This document shows, in pieces, positions 27,743 through 37,213 of a stretch of DNA of 64,000 nt. The notes below the pieces were generated by a model, which saw nothing but the letters and a program-made list of their open reading frames with translations, made no database searches and was not told where the DNA came from. The stretch lies in NCBI RefSeq assembly GCF_013402795.1, contig NZ_CP058595.1, forward strand, positions 2,582,001 through 2,646,000, read 5' to 3'. The translations under genes were made by a program, and so were the position numbers. How positions within the stretch are numbered: position 1 is the first letter of the stretch; the number at the start of each line of letters is the position of its first letter. Origin of the DNA: Costertonia aggregata. GTDB taxonomy: Bacteria > Bacteroidota > Bacteroidia > Flavobacteriales > Flavobacteriaceae.

Positions 27743-27776
27743 TACCGTTCGCGATACTTAAATTGCCGTTTGGCAT
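27743..27776 (-). repeat. diverged 34-bp repeat, copy B
   Basis: Second copy of the element at 27362-27395. It shares TACCGTTCGC and a minus-strand ATG at the end; the encoded start is MPNGNLSIANGR, which soon runs into a stop. Confidence 0.35.
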
Positions 27777-27845
27777 AATTTTGAAAAACCGTACACCTGC
27801 TAGCGGTATTTTTATCACAAACAAAACAACTAAAATAAAAACGTT

Positions 27846-27899
27846 ATGATAGCATTAGCAAAAATAGCCATAACCATTATCCTAAATATTTTACTCTAA
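27846..27899 (+). CDS. 17-residue hydrophobic peptide frame
   Basis: ATG 27846 starts a tiny frame MIALAKIAITIILNILL ending at TAA 27899. It is preceded by an A-rich leader (AACTAAAATAAAAACGTT) much like the leader of the 48-residue frame at 27469. Almost every residue is hydrophobic, as in small membrane peptides. Chance remains likely at this size. Confidence 0.2.
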   Translation: MIALAKIAITIILNILL

Positions 27900-28062
27900 G
27901 CCAATATGTAGGCCAACGAAGAAACCTAACACGTTTATCAAGATTTGAAATATTACAAACCCTTATGTCGGAATCAAAAATTGTATTTTCTTTTAATACC
28001 TCTTGGGCTAGCCCAAAGAATGTTCACTATTGAGTTATATTTGGGTCATTTTAAAAAATAGC

Positions 28063-29130
28063 ATGGATTCATTTTTCAAAAAATATAGATGGGGTCTCGC
28101 CTTTTGGGCCGTAAACTTTTCAGGTTGGGCGGGAATTTCTTTTATAGCCTACGCATTTACACCAAGTTTTGATGGGTACAAAGATTCAAACCACTTTTTG
28201 ATCAGTATTCTTGCCACGTTCGTTATAGGAATGTTGGTAACGGGAATTTTGAGAGCGTATCTAAAACATTTTAAGCTTGACAATTTTGGAACAAAAGATC
28301 TCTTTAAAATTCTTTCGGCCATTACGATAATATCCCTGCTTTATTTTGGGCTAACATACGGTTCTGGGTATGTAATCGGTTATTTTGAGGATGAAAAAAT
28401 CGAGATTCCCGATATGTACAAAGAATACAGCACAGGTTTAGTGATTTTCAATTCTTTCCTTATAATGATAGGTTGGTCCATATTTTATATGGCCGTTAAA
28501 GTCACAGCAAAATTGAATGCGGAAAGAGTCGAAAGGGCCGAGTTGAATGCCACAATCAGACAAGCCCAACTAAATACCTTAAAAGGGCAAATAAACCCCC
28601 ATTTTATGTTCAACAGTCTAAACAACATAAGAGGGCTCATGTTAGAGGATGTTGAAAGGTCAAGAGATATGCTAACCAAACTTTCAGAAATGCTCCGCTA
28701 TTCATTAACCAAGAATGATGTTAATGCAATCGCTTTGGAGGATGAGCTTGAAATGGTCGAAAACTATATTTCGCTTTCCAAGATACAATTTGAGGATAGG
28801 TTGCATTTTGTAAAAAAAATATCGGGTGAAACCTTAACTATACCGATTCCCCCAATGATCATTCAATTATTGGTTGAAAATGCCGCAAAACATGGTATCG
28901 GCAATCTCAAGGATGGAGGGGAGATTTTAGTCGAAACCCAAACGGAAGGCGATGAGCTTTTAATAACCGTAACCAATACGGGAAAATTACAAATATCAAA
29001 GAACTCGACTCAACTTGGCCTAAAAAATATAAGACAACGTTTAAAATTGCTTTACGGTAACAAAGCAAACTTTTCTTTGAACGAAATTGGGAAAGCGGTT
29101 GTGGCACAAATAAAAATACCGTTGGCATGA
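28063..29130 (+). CDS. LytS-type sensor histidine kinase (His_kinase family)
   Basis: From ATG 28063 the protein has 355 residues. Four membrane helices (about residues 10-145) precede a short coiled segment and the His_kinase domain with phosphoacceptor His180 in GQINPHFMFNSLNN and an ATP-binding region with LVENAAKHGIG and TQLGLKNIRQRL. A TAnnTTTG-type -10 site, TATATTTG at 28036-28043, lies upstream of this ATG and supports it over a TTG at 28030. The stop overlaps the response regulator start by four bases (ATGA), so the pair is translationally coupled. Confidence 0.9.
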   Translation: MDSFFKKYRWGLAFWAVNFSGWAGISFIAYAFTPSFDGYKDSNHFLISILATFVIGMLVTGILRAYLKHFKLDNFGTKDLFKILSAITIISLLYFGLTYGSGYVIGYFEDEKIEIPDMYKEYSTGLVIFNSFLIMIGWSIFYMAVKVTAKLNAERVERAELNATIRQAQLNTLKGQINPHFMFNSLNNIRGLMLEDVERSRDMLTKLSEMLRYSLTKNDVNAIALEDELEMVENYISLSKIQFEDRLHFVKKISGETLTIPIPPMIIQLLVENAAKHGIGNLKDGGEILVETQTEGDELLITVTNTGKLQISKNSTQLGLKNIRQRLKLLYGNKANFSLNEIGKAVVAQIKIPLA

Positions 29131-29858
29131 GTACGATAAAAACAGTTTTAGTGGAAGATTCCAGATTGGCCCGAAACGAACTGAAAGAACTCATCAAAAA
29201 TTTTGATGAACTTGAACTGGTGGGGGAAGCTGAAAATGTGGACAAAGGTTTTGAATTGATAAAAAATACGCAACCGGACCTTTTACTTTTGGATATAAAT
29301 ATGCCCGAAAAAGATGGGTTTGAACTTCTTGAAATGTTGGACGAGGTGCCGATTACCGTATTCACTACGGCCTATGATGAGTATGCGATAAAGTCCTTTG
29401 AGTACAATGCCTTGGATTATTTATTAAAGCCCATAAATAAAAAACGTTTTAAAAAAGCCATTGATAAAGTCAAGCTCAAACTTGAGCCCACAATTGAACC
29501 AAATACTTCTTCAGCCGAGAAATTGACCATGGCGAGTCAAATATTCATAAAGGATGGGGAAAGATGTTGGTTGGTCAAAATAGGTGAGATTTCCCATTTT
29601 GAGATCGTTGGAAATTATACCCGGGTATTTTTTCAAAATGAAAAACCGATGTTGTATAAATCTTTAAATCAGGTAGAGGAAAAACTACCTGAACAAAATT
29701 TCTTTAGGGCAAACCGGCAGCAAATCATCAATACCAATTATGTTCAAAATGTAGTGCCATGGTTCAATGGTAAATTAAAGCTGACCATGAAAAACAATGA
29801 CGAGATTGAAGTGTCACGCAGACAATCATATCTTTTTAAGGATAAAATGAGTTTATAG
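29127..29858 (+). CDS. LytTR-family response regulator
   Basis: A 243-residue response regulator. The receiver domain has the acidic pair Glu10/Asp11, the phosphoacceptor Asp56 in LLLLDINMPEKDG, and Lys in LLKPINK. Residues about 145-240 form a LytTR DNA-binding domain (FFRANRQQIINTNYVQNVV, NDEIEVSRRQS). It is the cognate partner of the LytS-type kinase upstream. Targets cannot be told from the sequence. Confidence 0.92.
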   Translation: MSTIKTVLVEDSRLARNELKELIKNFDELELVGEAENVDKGFELIKNTQPDLLLLDINMPEKDGFELLEMLDEVPITVFTTAYDEYAIKSFEYNALDYLLKPINKKRFKKAIDKVKLKLEPTIEPNTSSAEKLTMASQIFIKDGERCWLVKIGEISHFEIVGNYTRVFFQNEKPMLYKSLNQVEEKLPEQNFFRANRQQIINTNYVQNVVPWFNGKLKLTMKNNDEIEVSRRQSYLFKDKMSL

Positions 29859-29937
29859 TTTTGAGGTCAATGAGCTTAATTTTTTTTAGATATCTGGATT
29901 AGTTCAGGTATTTATTCAAAGATTCAAATTTATTTTA

Positions 29938-30021
29938 TCAACCATCAACCATCAACCATCAACCATCAACCATCAACCATCAACCATCAACCGTCAACCA
30001 TCAACCATCAACCATCAACCA
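29938..30021. repeat. tandem array of 12 TCAACCA units
   Basis: Twelve head-to-tail copies of the 7-mer TCAACCA, one with a single change (TCAACCG at 29987-29993). The array lies between two converging genes and ends one base before the stop codon of the alpha-2-macroglobulin gene. Seven-base units can slip during replication, so copy number probably varies between strains. Confidence 0.95.
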
Positions 30022-30022
30022 T

Positions 30023-33000
30023 TTATTTTACCGAAACTCGTACCCCTTCACTATGGCTGCTAAATTCTGGTGCGTACATGCTTTGGATACTGGTAATACC
30101 ATTACTGAAATTACCCGCATTGTTGACCCTGATATCGTATTCAAAAACATAGACCCCTTTAGGTAAATAGTCAAAAAAGAAATTGGTACTGGCATCTTTG
30201 GTGCTTTCATAATACCCTAGGCCGTCTTGCCATTTGTATGTGGAAATTACGTTGATGGGCTCAAAACCGGCCGCACGCATATCTTTCATGTGAACAAACT
30301 CCATCGGGCGGTCGGCACGAAGCTCAATACGCACCCTAACTAGGTCACCTACCTTCAAATTGGTTTCTTGGGTAATTTCGGATATTTCCTCGCCTTTATC
30401 GGTATTCTTTTTTAGGAATAATTTCTTTTTTAGTTCTAAAGGCGTTTCTGCTTTTGTGATTTTATCCAAATCCTCAAAATATTGCCAGTATAAAGTCCCC
30501 CAAGCAATGCCCTTTCCTTTTTTGCTTATCTGCACTTCACCCATTTTAGGCTCAATTTCCCTACCGTTCCATGCTGTTTTATAATATCCCGTACCAGTTT
30601 CGACTCTTACGTTTTCAAGTTTTGAAGGTTCTATTCTCTTGTTACCTAGGAGAACATCAACTGCATCGGTTACCGAAAGCCAGTCGCTACCTTGTAATAA
30701 CAATGCGTACACGGCTTCGGTAGTGGCTTTGGTAGTTTTCCATTGGTTCGTCTGTTTATTTTTTAGCAACCAGATTTTGAGATTATCAATAGTTTCCTCA
30801 TCATTTTCAATTTCCCCGAAAGCTTCAATCAATAGTGCTTGGGTTTCTACAGGTGCTTGGTACCAATGCCATGAGTTGGTATTTTCTTTCCAGTACATAC
30901 CCAATTCATCAGATGTTATACTGTTTTCTCTCAATGAACGTAAAATTTTGTTCGAAGTACCGGTATCATCCATTCTATATAAAACCAGTGACAACATTCC
31001 TTTGGAGTATAAATTTTTATTTGTCCAATACTTCTGAGCCTGACCTTTATAATACACCATTATATCATCGACCTTTTTCGAAGTCTTGATGTTCTTGAAA
31101 AAGCTGCGCATATACATGTAATGCATCTGGTTTCTGCTCAAATGGTCGTCATTGATGTTGGATGCATATCTTTTCATACGATTATATTCATCTATAAATT
31201 CGTTATCCAAATAACGAATCGCTTTTTGAATCATTTGCATGTTGTCTGCATCGGCCGTGACCGAAAGGTGTTTCAAATGCCCCAGTCCTGTAATAATATG
31301 TTGGGTGATATATCTGTTGTCACGCCCACCGTTGAACCAGGCCCAAGCACCTGAGGATTTTTGGTTTCTTTCCAATTTTCGCAACGCGTTGGCCTGTTCG
31401 TTTTTCATTTTATCCAGATCAAAGAGCAATGCAATTCGCTTTTTCTGTTCAGTTTCTGACTGTGCATCACGTAACCAAGGGGTTTCTTGAATGAGCAATG
31501 ATTTCAATTCTTGGTTCTTTTCCAGATTGCTTAACAAAGCATCGGAATTCCGCCATTGGTCAAATACTTCCTGTATTCTTGGATTGCTGTTGGCGATATG
31601 GCTGGCCAAAGTATTTGCGTAATACCGGGAAAACGTCTGCTCGTTACATTCATACGGATACTCCATAAGATAGGGGAGTGCCTGTACCGCGTACCACGCA
31701 GGGTTGGAAGTGATTTCCAAGGTCAACCTATGGTTTTTTAAGGTATTCGAGGTTTTGTTCTTTAGTTTATCCAAAACAAATGTCTTGGTCTGGTTGCTTT
31801 TTACCCACATGGGCAAGGTTTCGGTAACCAGCATTCTATTGGTAAGTACAGGAAGAAAATTTTGTTCCCCATCACTATAATCACCTGCTTTGGCGATTAC
31901 TTTATACTGCACCGCTTGCAGCCCTTGCGGAATTTCAAGTTGCCAGGAGACTTGGGTATTTCCCAAAGAGTCAACTTTAAAATTTTGCTCTTGTGCGGTG
32001 TTCAACAGTATATTGGACGATATGGATTTGTTATTGAGCGCATCAAAGAGCTCCAATGTGGCCTTACCGGAAAGCATTTTATCGGTGAGATTGGCTATTT
32101 TGGTACTAATGGTTATTTTATCACCTTGTCTTAGAAAACGAGGGGCATTGGGAATGACCATTAATTCTTTTTGGGTTACCGTGTTGAGATTCAGCACCGA
32201 ACTTTCCAAGGATTTTGTGTGCGCCAATAGCTGTAACCTCCATTTGGTAAGGGCTTCCGGAGTAGTAAAACTAAAGGATACATTGCCTTCGTTATCCGTT
32301 TGCAATTGTGGAAAAAAGAAAGCGGTTTCTTGAAGGTTTTTACGGATTTTCACATCGTCGAAATCCGCTTTTTGGTCTCCGTTCCCTTTATTGTCCTTAG
32401 GTTTGTTTGATTCAAGCACTGATTTCTCTTCCCGCGGTGGTGCAGGGGCACCGGCAACTGTGTCCTCTAAGGCTATTTCCTCTACGGCATCATATTCAGC
32501 TTCATGGCCCATAATACTTAAAGACGCCGATTTCCTCTTCATCATTCGATTGTTGTAACCTCCCCCATAACCAAAATGGAAACCAAACCAGTTGAACGAG
32601 TCAAAATACTGTGGTGTATAACTGTAGTTATTATCGTAGGAGTTGTACATGATAAAACCGGAACTACCAAAACTTTGATGGGCATTGCTATATCTGTTGG
32701 AATAGTAAGTAGGTTTTGCTAACGGATTAAAGCCCCAATAATGCCTACGAAACTGATCTAAGGAAGCATCGTACATGCTGGCAAGTATTTCTGCAGCTAC
32801 TTTATCGCCTTTAGCCCCCTTAACTTTAAAAGACCAGGTCTCATCGGTGCCAGGTTGTAGTTTATCCCTGAAGGTAACCGTTTCAATCTGCAAATCGGTA
32901 TTGGGATACGGTACCGAAATCGATAAGTTGCCGGATTGGTATGCGTTATAGGCCGAAAAGTTATACGTTATGGCAAATCCCCCCAAATCATCTTTCGTCA

Positions 33001-36000
33001 CAGGCACCGAAAAGCTTTTGGAGTCTTTATTCAATACTACCAATTTGGTATCTATTACTTTTCTGTCCTTCTCTATAAAAACGGAAACATGAAGGTTTTC
33101 CACATTTGATAGTAAGGTTACTTTGACCTTATCGCCGATTGCATAGTTTTGTTCATCGGTCTTTATCTCGAACAATTGGTTATCGGCCAACTTGGTGTCA
33201 TTCTCGGCATATAAAGCGGTTTGTGCAACATCCTTTACCGGTTGCCCGAACTTGTCTTTGGTCTCAAGTTCTATAACGTATTTGCCCGACGCCCATTTTT
33301 TGATATCACCTAACGAAACTGTGGTCGATTTTCCCGTATCGAAGGTACTTTCCCATACCATTTTTCCCTTCTCCCAATTAGAGGAGTCGTGCTCATTTTC
33401 AAAAGCATCATGCGGAAATAACTCTTTAAATCTCTTTTTGGTAAATCCCGGATAATCGGGAGCACTCCATGGCCTTTGTCGCAGTACGTAATCAGGGGCC
33501 AGTAATTTGTATATTTTTAGGGTTCCGTTTGCAGGTACGGGTTGTCCGTTCAAATTGGTTGTGGTCACCCCTATTTTGATATCTTTTTTTTCCTTGTCCA
33601 ATGTATTCGCAACATTGATATTGGCCGTGAGCGCATGGTAACCCACGGTCACATAGGTAGTGGCACTATGTGTTTCGCCGTTGATATCAATAACATCTGC
33701 CGTAATTTCATATTGAAAAGTCGGTAGGTTTTTCCTGTTTGTGCCACTGTCGGGAATCGCCTTGAAATCTATTTTATAATTACCGGATGCATCCGTCAGT
33801 GTCTCGCCGTGTGCTATTTCCTTTGGAGTACTATAGTAATATGGGTTGTACCAATAATGCCATCTTGGAAAGTAGACGGAACGTTTTACTCTATAGCTTA
33901 CCTTGGCATCGGTAATATTACTGCCGGCATATGCCTTCGCCTTACCGTTTACCGTAACGGAGTCGTTTACTTTGTAGGTTTCGGAGACCGGTTCAAAATA
34001 GGTTTCGAACTTTGGTCTTTTGTATTCTTCTACCAAAAACCTTGTTGCGGTGGCCAATGCCGGTTTGGAGGATTTTGCCTCTATGGTAAAATTGCCCGTA
34101 AGACCATTACCGGGTAAGATGAATTCTCCCGAGAAAGAGCCATACTCATTGGATTTGAGCTGCATCTTGGCCACTTCTTGATAGTTCACGTCCTTTAAGC
34201 TAACATCGACCATGGTATTGGTTAATACCCCGGAACCGCTCTCGTCGCTTTTTAGGACGATACCTTTAAAATACAATGGTTGCCCAGGTCTGTATATGCT
34301 GCGATCTGTAAACAAAAACCCTTTATACGGGTTGACGCCATTGCGGCCAGAATATTTTTTGTTGATGTAGTACTCACCAAAATATGCAGTATCGTCTTTA
34401 TGGGTTATTTGTATATTTACGTTGTTCCAATACTTATCTGACAACGGAACATTTACTATGCCCATTTTGTCACTGGTAAAGGCCTTGTTTCTGATAGGGC
34501 CATCATAGTTTAGGTTATAACTGAACCTAAGGTTTGCTCCGGCAACAGGTTTTCCGTTCATACGGTCTATAACCTGAAATTGATGGTTTCGGGGTGTTTG
34601 CGTTTGTGCCAAGGCCATATTGGTTACCTGTACCGTAGCAAAACCAAAGGTTTTGTCGTTATTTTCGACTTCACCGTTTACCTTAGGCTCGACCAATAGA
34701 ATATATTGACCGTTTGGTAGACCGGGCAGTATAACTTCGGTACTGTGGTTTTGGTAATCGTATTCGTTCTTGACTTTTGATTCCCAAGCTTTGGCCACCG
34801 TCAATTTTTGGATAAATGCCAATTGTTCCTCTTTCTTATACAGGTCGATGAGCTTTTTTAATTGGTTTGGAGAAATTGTACGGGCCGTAAATTTTAACTC
34901 ATTATGGTTTTTGTAATTTACCAATAACCTTGCTGGGTTATTGATCGGTATATGTTTTTCACTGGTAAGTTGTAGGCTTTTGCTTAAAATTTGTGATTTC
35001 AAGACCTTACATTTTTCGGCACCCCTTGATTTGGGGGCGGTAGAAATGATCTGTTCGCAAAGCTCAAGGGCTTGTTTGTTTTTCCAGCGGTGTTCCTCAT
35101 TGACCTTAGGTTGGTACGTATTTGCCTGTTGATGGTAAAGAGTGGCTATTTCACATTGGTACAATACAGATTCTATAGAAGTTGTGGAACCTGAAGCGGC
35201 ATTCTGCAAGACTTCTAGATATTGGGCATCCTTATTTTCAAAGGTGGCATTTTGGTAAATGAATTTTAGCCTTTCGATATCTACTTTCAAAAGCGCCTCA
35301 GATGTATTGTTACTAGTATGAAATTGTACTAATTTTTGGTACAGTTGCAGGGCTTTTGCCTGTAATGAAGTCTTGTCATCAGTACTGATTTTTAACTTGG
35401 CGAAAGTTTCTGCCTCGCAAAGTATTTCAGTATCATTGATTTCAAATGTATCAGCAGGCCTTGTAATACTGTTCTCGTTGGTTTTATAAAATTGCAATGC
35501 CGTATGTGCCAGCAGGTCAAAAAGGGTTGGACGATACTTATCGGAACCTTTTTGTTGATTTAGGATCTCATCAAATTGTGAAACAGGTACCTTTTGTAAT
35601 CCCTTTTCATTTTTTAATGATTCTTCAAAATGTATACTGATCTCTTGGAACAGGGTTGTGAGGTCCCAAGTTCTGAAATCCACTGAATCGATTTTGACAT
35701 CGGTCTTAGTGCGGTCATAAAATTGATATCTGTTTTGTTGAAAAAATTGCCAATATAAATTGGCCAAATAACTTTCAAGAATATTTTTTGTGGGGAAATC
35801 GGCCTTTTTGATTTCTTCCTTAAAGCGGTTCACAATGTTCAACTGGGCATCTTCCTCCAAGGTTAATGCATATTTTGATGTATACAGTAATGCTTTCACA
35901 ATTTGAGCTGAATTCTTTTCTCTCTTTGCTTTTTGTGATATGGTAGTGACCACGTTCAACGCAGATTTGGTCAATGCCTGTTGTTCAAACTCCTGCACTT

Positions 36001-36091
36001 TTTCCCATAGTGCCTTATATGATTCATTGTTTTGCGAATGCGCCATTTGTGAAAATAAAATTATGGTGAATAGGGTAAAAAGCTTTTTCAT
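30023..36091 (-). CDS. alpha-2-macroglobulin family protein
   Basis: From ATG 36091 (MKKLFTLFTIILFSQMAHSQ, a signal peptide) the protein has 2,022 residues. An N-terminal helical region (to about residue 430) precedes macroglobulin domains with Ig-like strands (RSIYRPGQPLYFKGIVL, the usual MG motif) and the A2M core around FFFPQLQTDNEGNVSFSF. The thioester motif CNEQ is at Cys1482 (in YPYECNEQTFSRYY), followed by the alpha/alpha toroid. Bacterial A2M proteins trap foreign proteases at the envelope. In-frame codons upstream to 36190 lack a signal peptide and were not chosen. A hairpin lies in the leader. Confidence 0.92.
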   Translation of the reverse strand: MKKLFTLFTIILFSQMAHSQNNESYKALWEKVQEFEQQALTKSALNVVTTISQKAKREKNSAQIVKALLYTSKYALTLEEDAQLNIVNRFKEEIKKADFPTKNILESYLANLYWQFFQQNRYQFYDRTKTDVKIDSVDFRTWDLTTLFQEISIHFEESLKNEKGLQKVPVSQFDEILNQQKGSDKYRPTLFDLLAHTALQFYKTNENSITRPADTFEINDTEILCEAETFAKLKISTDDKTSLQAKALQLYQKLVQFHTSNNTSEALLKVDIERLKFIYQNATFENKDAQYLEVLQNAASGSTTSIESVLYQCEIATLYHQQANTYQPKVNEEHRWKNKQALELCEQIISTAPKSRGAEKCKVLKSQILSKSLQLTSEKHIPINNPARLLVNYKNHNELKFTARTISPNQLKKLIDLYKKEEQLAFIQKLTVAKAWESKVKNEYDYQNHSTEVILPGLPNGQYILLVEPKVNGEVENNDKTFGFATVQVTNMALAQTQTPRNHQFQVIDRMNGKPVAGANLRFSYNLNYDGPIRNKAFTSDKMGIVNVPLSDKYWNNVNIQITHKDDTAYFGEYYINKKYSGRNGVNPYKGFLFTDRSIYRPGQPLYFKGIVLKSDESGSGVLTNTMVDVSLKDVNYQEVAKMQLKSNEYGSFSGEFILPGNGLTGNFTIEAKSSKPALATATRFLVEEYKRPKFETYFEPVSETYKVNDSVTVNGKAKAYAGSNITDAKVSYRVKRSVYFPRWHYWYNPYYYSTPKEIAHGETLTDASGNYKIDFKAIPDSGTNRKNLPTFQYEITADVIDINGETHSATTYVTVGYHALTANINVANTLDKEKKDIKIGVTTTNLNGQPVPANGTLKIYKLLAPDYVLRQRPWSAPDYPGFTKKRFKELFPHDAFENEHDSSNWEKGKMVWESTFDTGKSTTVSLGDIKKWASGKYVIELETKDKFGQPVKDVAQTALYAENDTKLADNQLFEIKTDEQNYAIGDKVKVTLLSNVENLHVSVFIEKDRKVIDTKLVVLNKDSKSFSVPVTKDDLGGFAITYNFSAYNAYQSGNLSISVPYPNTDLQIETVTFRDKLQPGTDETWSFKVKGAKGDKVAAEILASMYDASLDQFRRHYWGFNPLAKPTYYSNRYSNAHQSFGSSGFIMYNSYDNNYSYTPQYFDSFNWFGFHFGYGGGYNNRMMKRKSASLSIMGHEAEYDAVEEIALEDTVAGAPAPPREEKSVLESNKPKDNKGNGDQKADFDDVKIRKNLQETAFFFPQLQTDNEGNVSFSFTTPEALTKWRLQLLAHTKSLESSVLNLNTVTQKELMVIPNAPRFLRQGDKITISTKIANLTDKMLSGKATLELFDALNNKSISSNILLNTAQEQNFKVDSLGNTQVSWQLEIPQGLQAVQYKVIAKAGDYSDGEQNFLPVLTNRMLVTETLPMWVKSNQTKTFVLDKLKNKTSNTLKNHRLTLEITSNPAWYAVQALPYLMEYPYECNEQTFSRYYANTLASHIANSNPRIQEVFDQWRNSDALLSNLEKNQELKSLLIQETPWLRDAQSETEQKKRIALLFDLDKMKNEQANALRKLERNQKSSGAWAWFNGGRDNRYITQHIITGLGHLKHLSVTADADNMQMIQKAIRYLDNEFIDEYNRMKRYASNINDDHLSRNQMHYMYMRSFFKNIKTSKKVDDIMVYYKGQAQKYWTNKNLYSKGMLSLVLYRMDDTGTSNKILRSLRENSITSDELGMYWKENTNSWHWYQAPVETQALLIEAFGEIENDEETIDNLKIWLLKNKQTNQWKTTKATTEAVYALLLQGSDWLSVTDAVDVLLGNKRIEPSKLENVRVETGTGYYKTAWNGREIEPKMGEVQISKKGKGIAWGTLYWQYFEDLDKITKAETPLELKKKLFLKKNTDKGEEISEITQETNLKVGDLVRVRIELRADRPMEFVHMKDMRAAGFEPINVISTYKWQDGLGYYESTKDASTNFFFDYLPKGVYVFEYDIRVNNAGNFSNGITSIQSMYAPEFSSHSEGVRVSVK

Positions 36092-36107
36092 GAGTCTATT
36101 TTGTAAT

Positions 36108-36135
36108 GGTGCTATATTTTTTTTACAATAGCACC
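36108..36135 (-). promoter_or_regulatory. hairpin in the leader of the alpha-2-macroglobulin gene
   Basis: Perfect 8-base arms GGTGCTAT (36108-36115) and ATAGCACC (36128-36135) with a 12-base A/T-rich loop lie 16-44 bases ahead of the A2M start. On the transcript they would form a stem just before the start codon and could affect translation or RNA stability. It could also be an operator. Confidence 0.4.
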
Positions 36136-36289
36136 TAGTTTTACCCATAATCTTTACGGGCATTTTTACAATTATAAAATTACACAACAAAAGTGTACCA
36201 TGCTTACCCTGAAAACAATGAAAAATGAGGGAAGTAGGGGTTTTGATTAGTAAACACCCATTATAAAGAAGTAGTAATATGTAAACGTG

Positions 36290-36601
36290 TTACCTATATT
36301 CCTCTCTGGCCGGACTAAAAACATCCATTAATCTGCATGGCGTAATCGCCTTGCCGCTGTGTGGAAGGTTTGAAGCTATGGGGACTATATCGCCAGCACC
36401 ATATATTCTCGTTTTTCCGTCCAAGGTAAATTCAAACTTTCCCTCTATCACATGCATGATCTGTTCGTGAACATGATGGTGCTCCGGAACTACGGCATCT
36501 TTTTCTACATTCCAAAATACCAATGTCATGTTGTTCGTATGTACCAATTTACCGTGGTAACCGGGCATTATTTCTTTTGGGGCAATCGTTGCGAGATTCA
36601 T
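36290..36601 (-). CDS. small cupin-domain protein
   Basis: A 103-residue single-domain cupin. The metal-binding motif is visible as PEHHHVHEQIMHVIEGKFEF (three histidines and glutamate) and the second motif as PIASNLPHSGKA with the last histidine. Such proteins bind a metal and may act as small isomerases, dioxygenases or sensors; substrate unknown. Its start overlaps the end of the adjacent membrane protein gene by 53 bases. Confidence 0.88.
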   Translation of the reverse strand: MNLATIAPKEIMPGYHGKLVHTNNMTLVFWNVEKDAVVPEHHHVHEQIMHVIEGKFEFTLDGKTRIYGAGDIVPIASNLPHSGKAITPCRLMDVFSPAREEYR

Positions 36602-36839
36602 GGGTATTGTAAATGTGCGTTATATAAATTGATAGTCGTTGAAACCAATCGCTTTTGCGAATAATCTTGATAAGCAATATACTGAATAAAATAGCAAAAA
36701 GCGCTAGAAATAAAGTGTTTGCCAAGTTTTTGTCAAGAGAGAAAAAATTTTGAGCCAGAACGATAGACATCCCTAATGTAGAATAGCCAATAAGAGCCAT
36801 TAAAATACTGATAAATGTATTTGCTAGAAAATGTTTCAC
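36549..36839 (-). CDS. two-helix membrane protein overlapping the cupin gene
   Basis: A 96-residue protein with two membrane helices (about residues 6-30 and 42-62) and a basic tail. The last 17 codons overlap the cupin start in another frame, and that tail (CPKRNNARLPR) looks unconserved. The hydrophobic part looks real, but the family is not recognised. Confidence 0.5.
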   Translation of the reverse strand: MKHFLANTFISILMALIGYSTLGMSIVLAQNFFSLDKNLANTLFLALFAILFSILLIKIIRKSDWFQRLSIYITHIYNTHESRNDCPKRNNARLPR

Positions 36840-37213
36840 TACATTTCTATAAAGTTACTATTTATCTTCAATACCTTTTTATGGATAATGTTCGTTGCGT
36901 ATGTTAAGGTAATTCTGTCGATTCGTATTAACGATAAGAATCTTAATTAGGAAAATTGTTATTGGTAGTTCTGCTGAGCTAAGCCGAAGTACTATTTTTC
37001 GTTCCTTAGAATTACTCGAAACAGCGTGTCGATATTATATTCCTTCAAAAAGCAAAATAGGTTTAGTTATAGTAGAGATACTCAATATTTATTGTCTATT
37101 ACCAGGTTCGGATGACTTGTTTTCTGAGGTGCGGCAACCAGCACAAAATAAATATAAATCTATGGGTTTTTGAAGCTGGATTCAATTCCTATCTTTGATG
37201 GCAAATTTATTTT
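36840..37213. other. 374-bp gene-free region upstream of mpl
   Basis: No convincing frame. It contains a hairpin-type interspersed element (CTGCTGAGCTAAGCCGAAG, 36971-36989) and, near its right end, the promoter of mpl at 37169-37197. Confidence 0.6.
37169..37197 (+). promoter_or_regulatory. Bacteroidetes-type promoter of mpl
   Basis: TTTG at 37169-37172 and TATCTTTG at 37190-37197 with a 17-base spacer match the Bacteroidetes sigma-ABfr pattern TTTG/TAnnTTTG. The mpl ATG lies 16 bases after the second box. Confidence 0.6.

Noticed and set aside
29938-30021. Possible CRISPR array
   Set aside because: The TCAACCA units are adjacent 7-mers without spacers; this is a plain tandem repeat.
30639-31037. 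132-codon plus-strand frame opposite the alpha-2-macroglobulin gene
   Set aside because: Antisense to a strongly supported gene; composition and lack of motifs point to a shadow.
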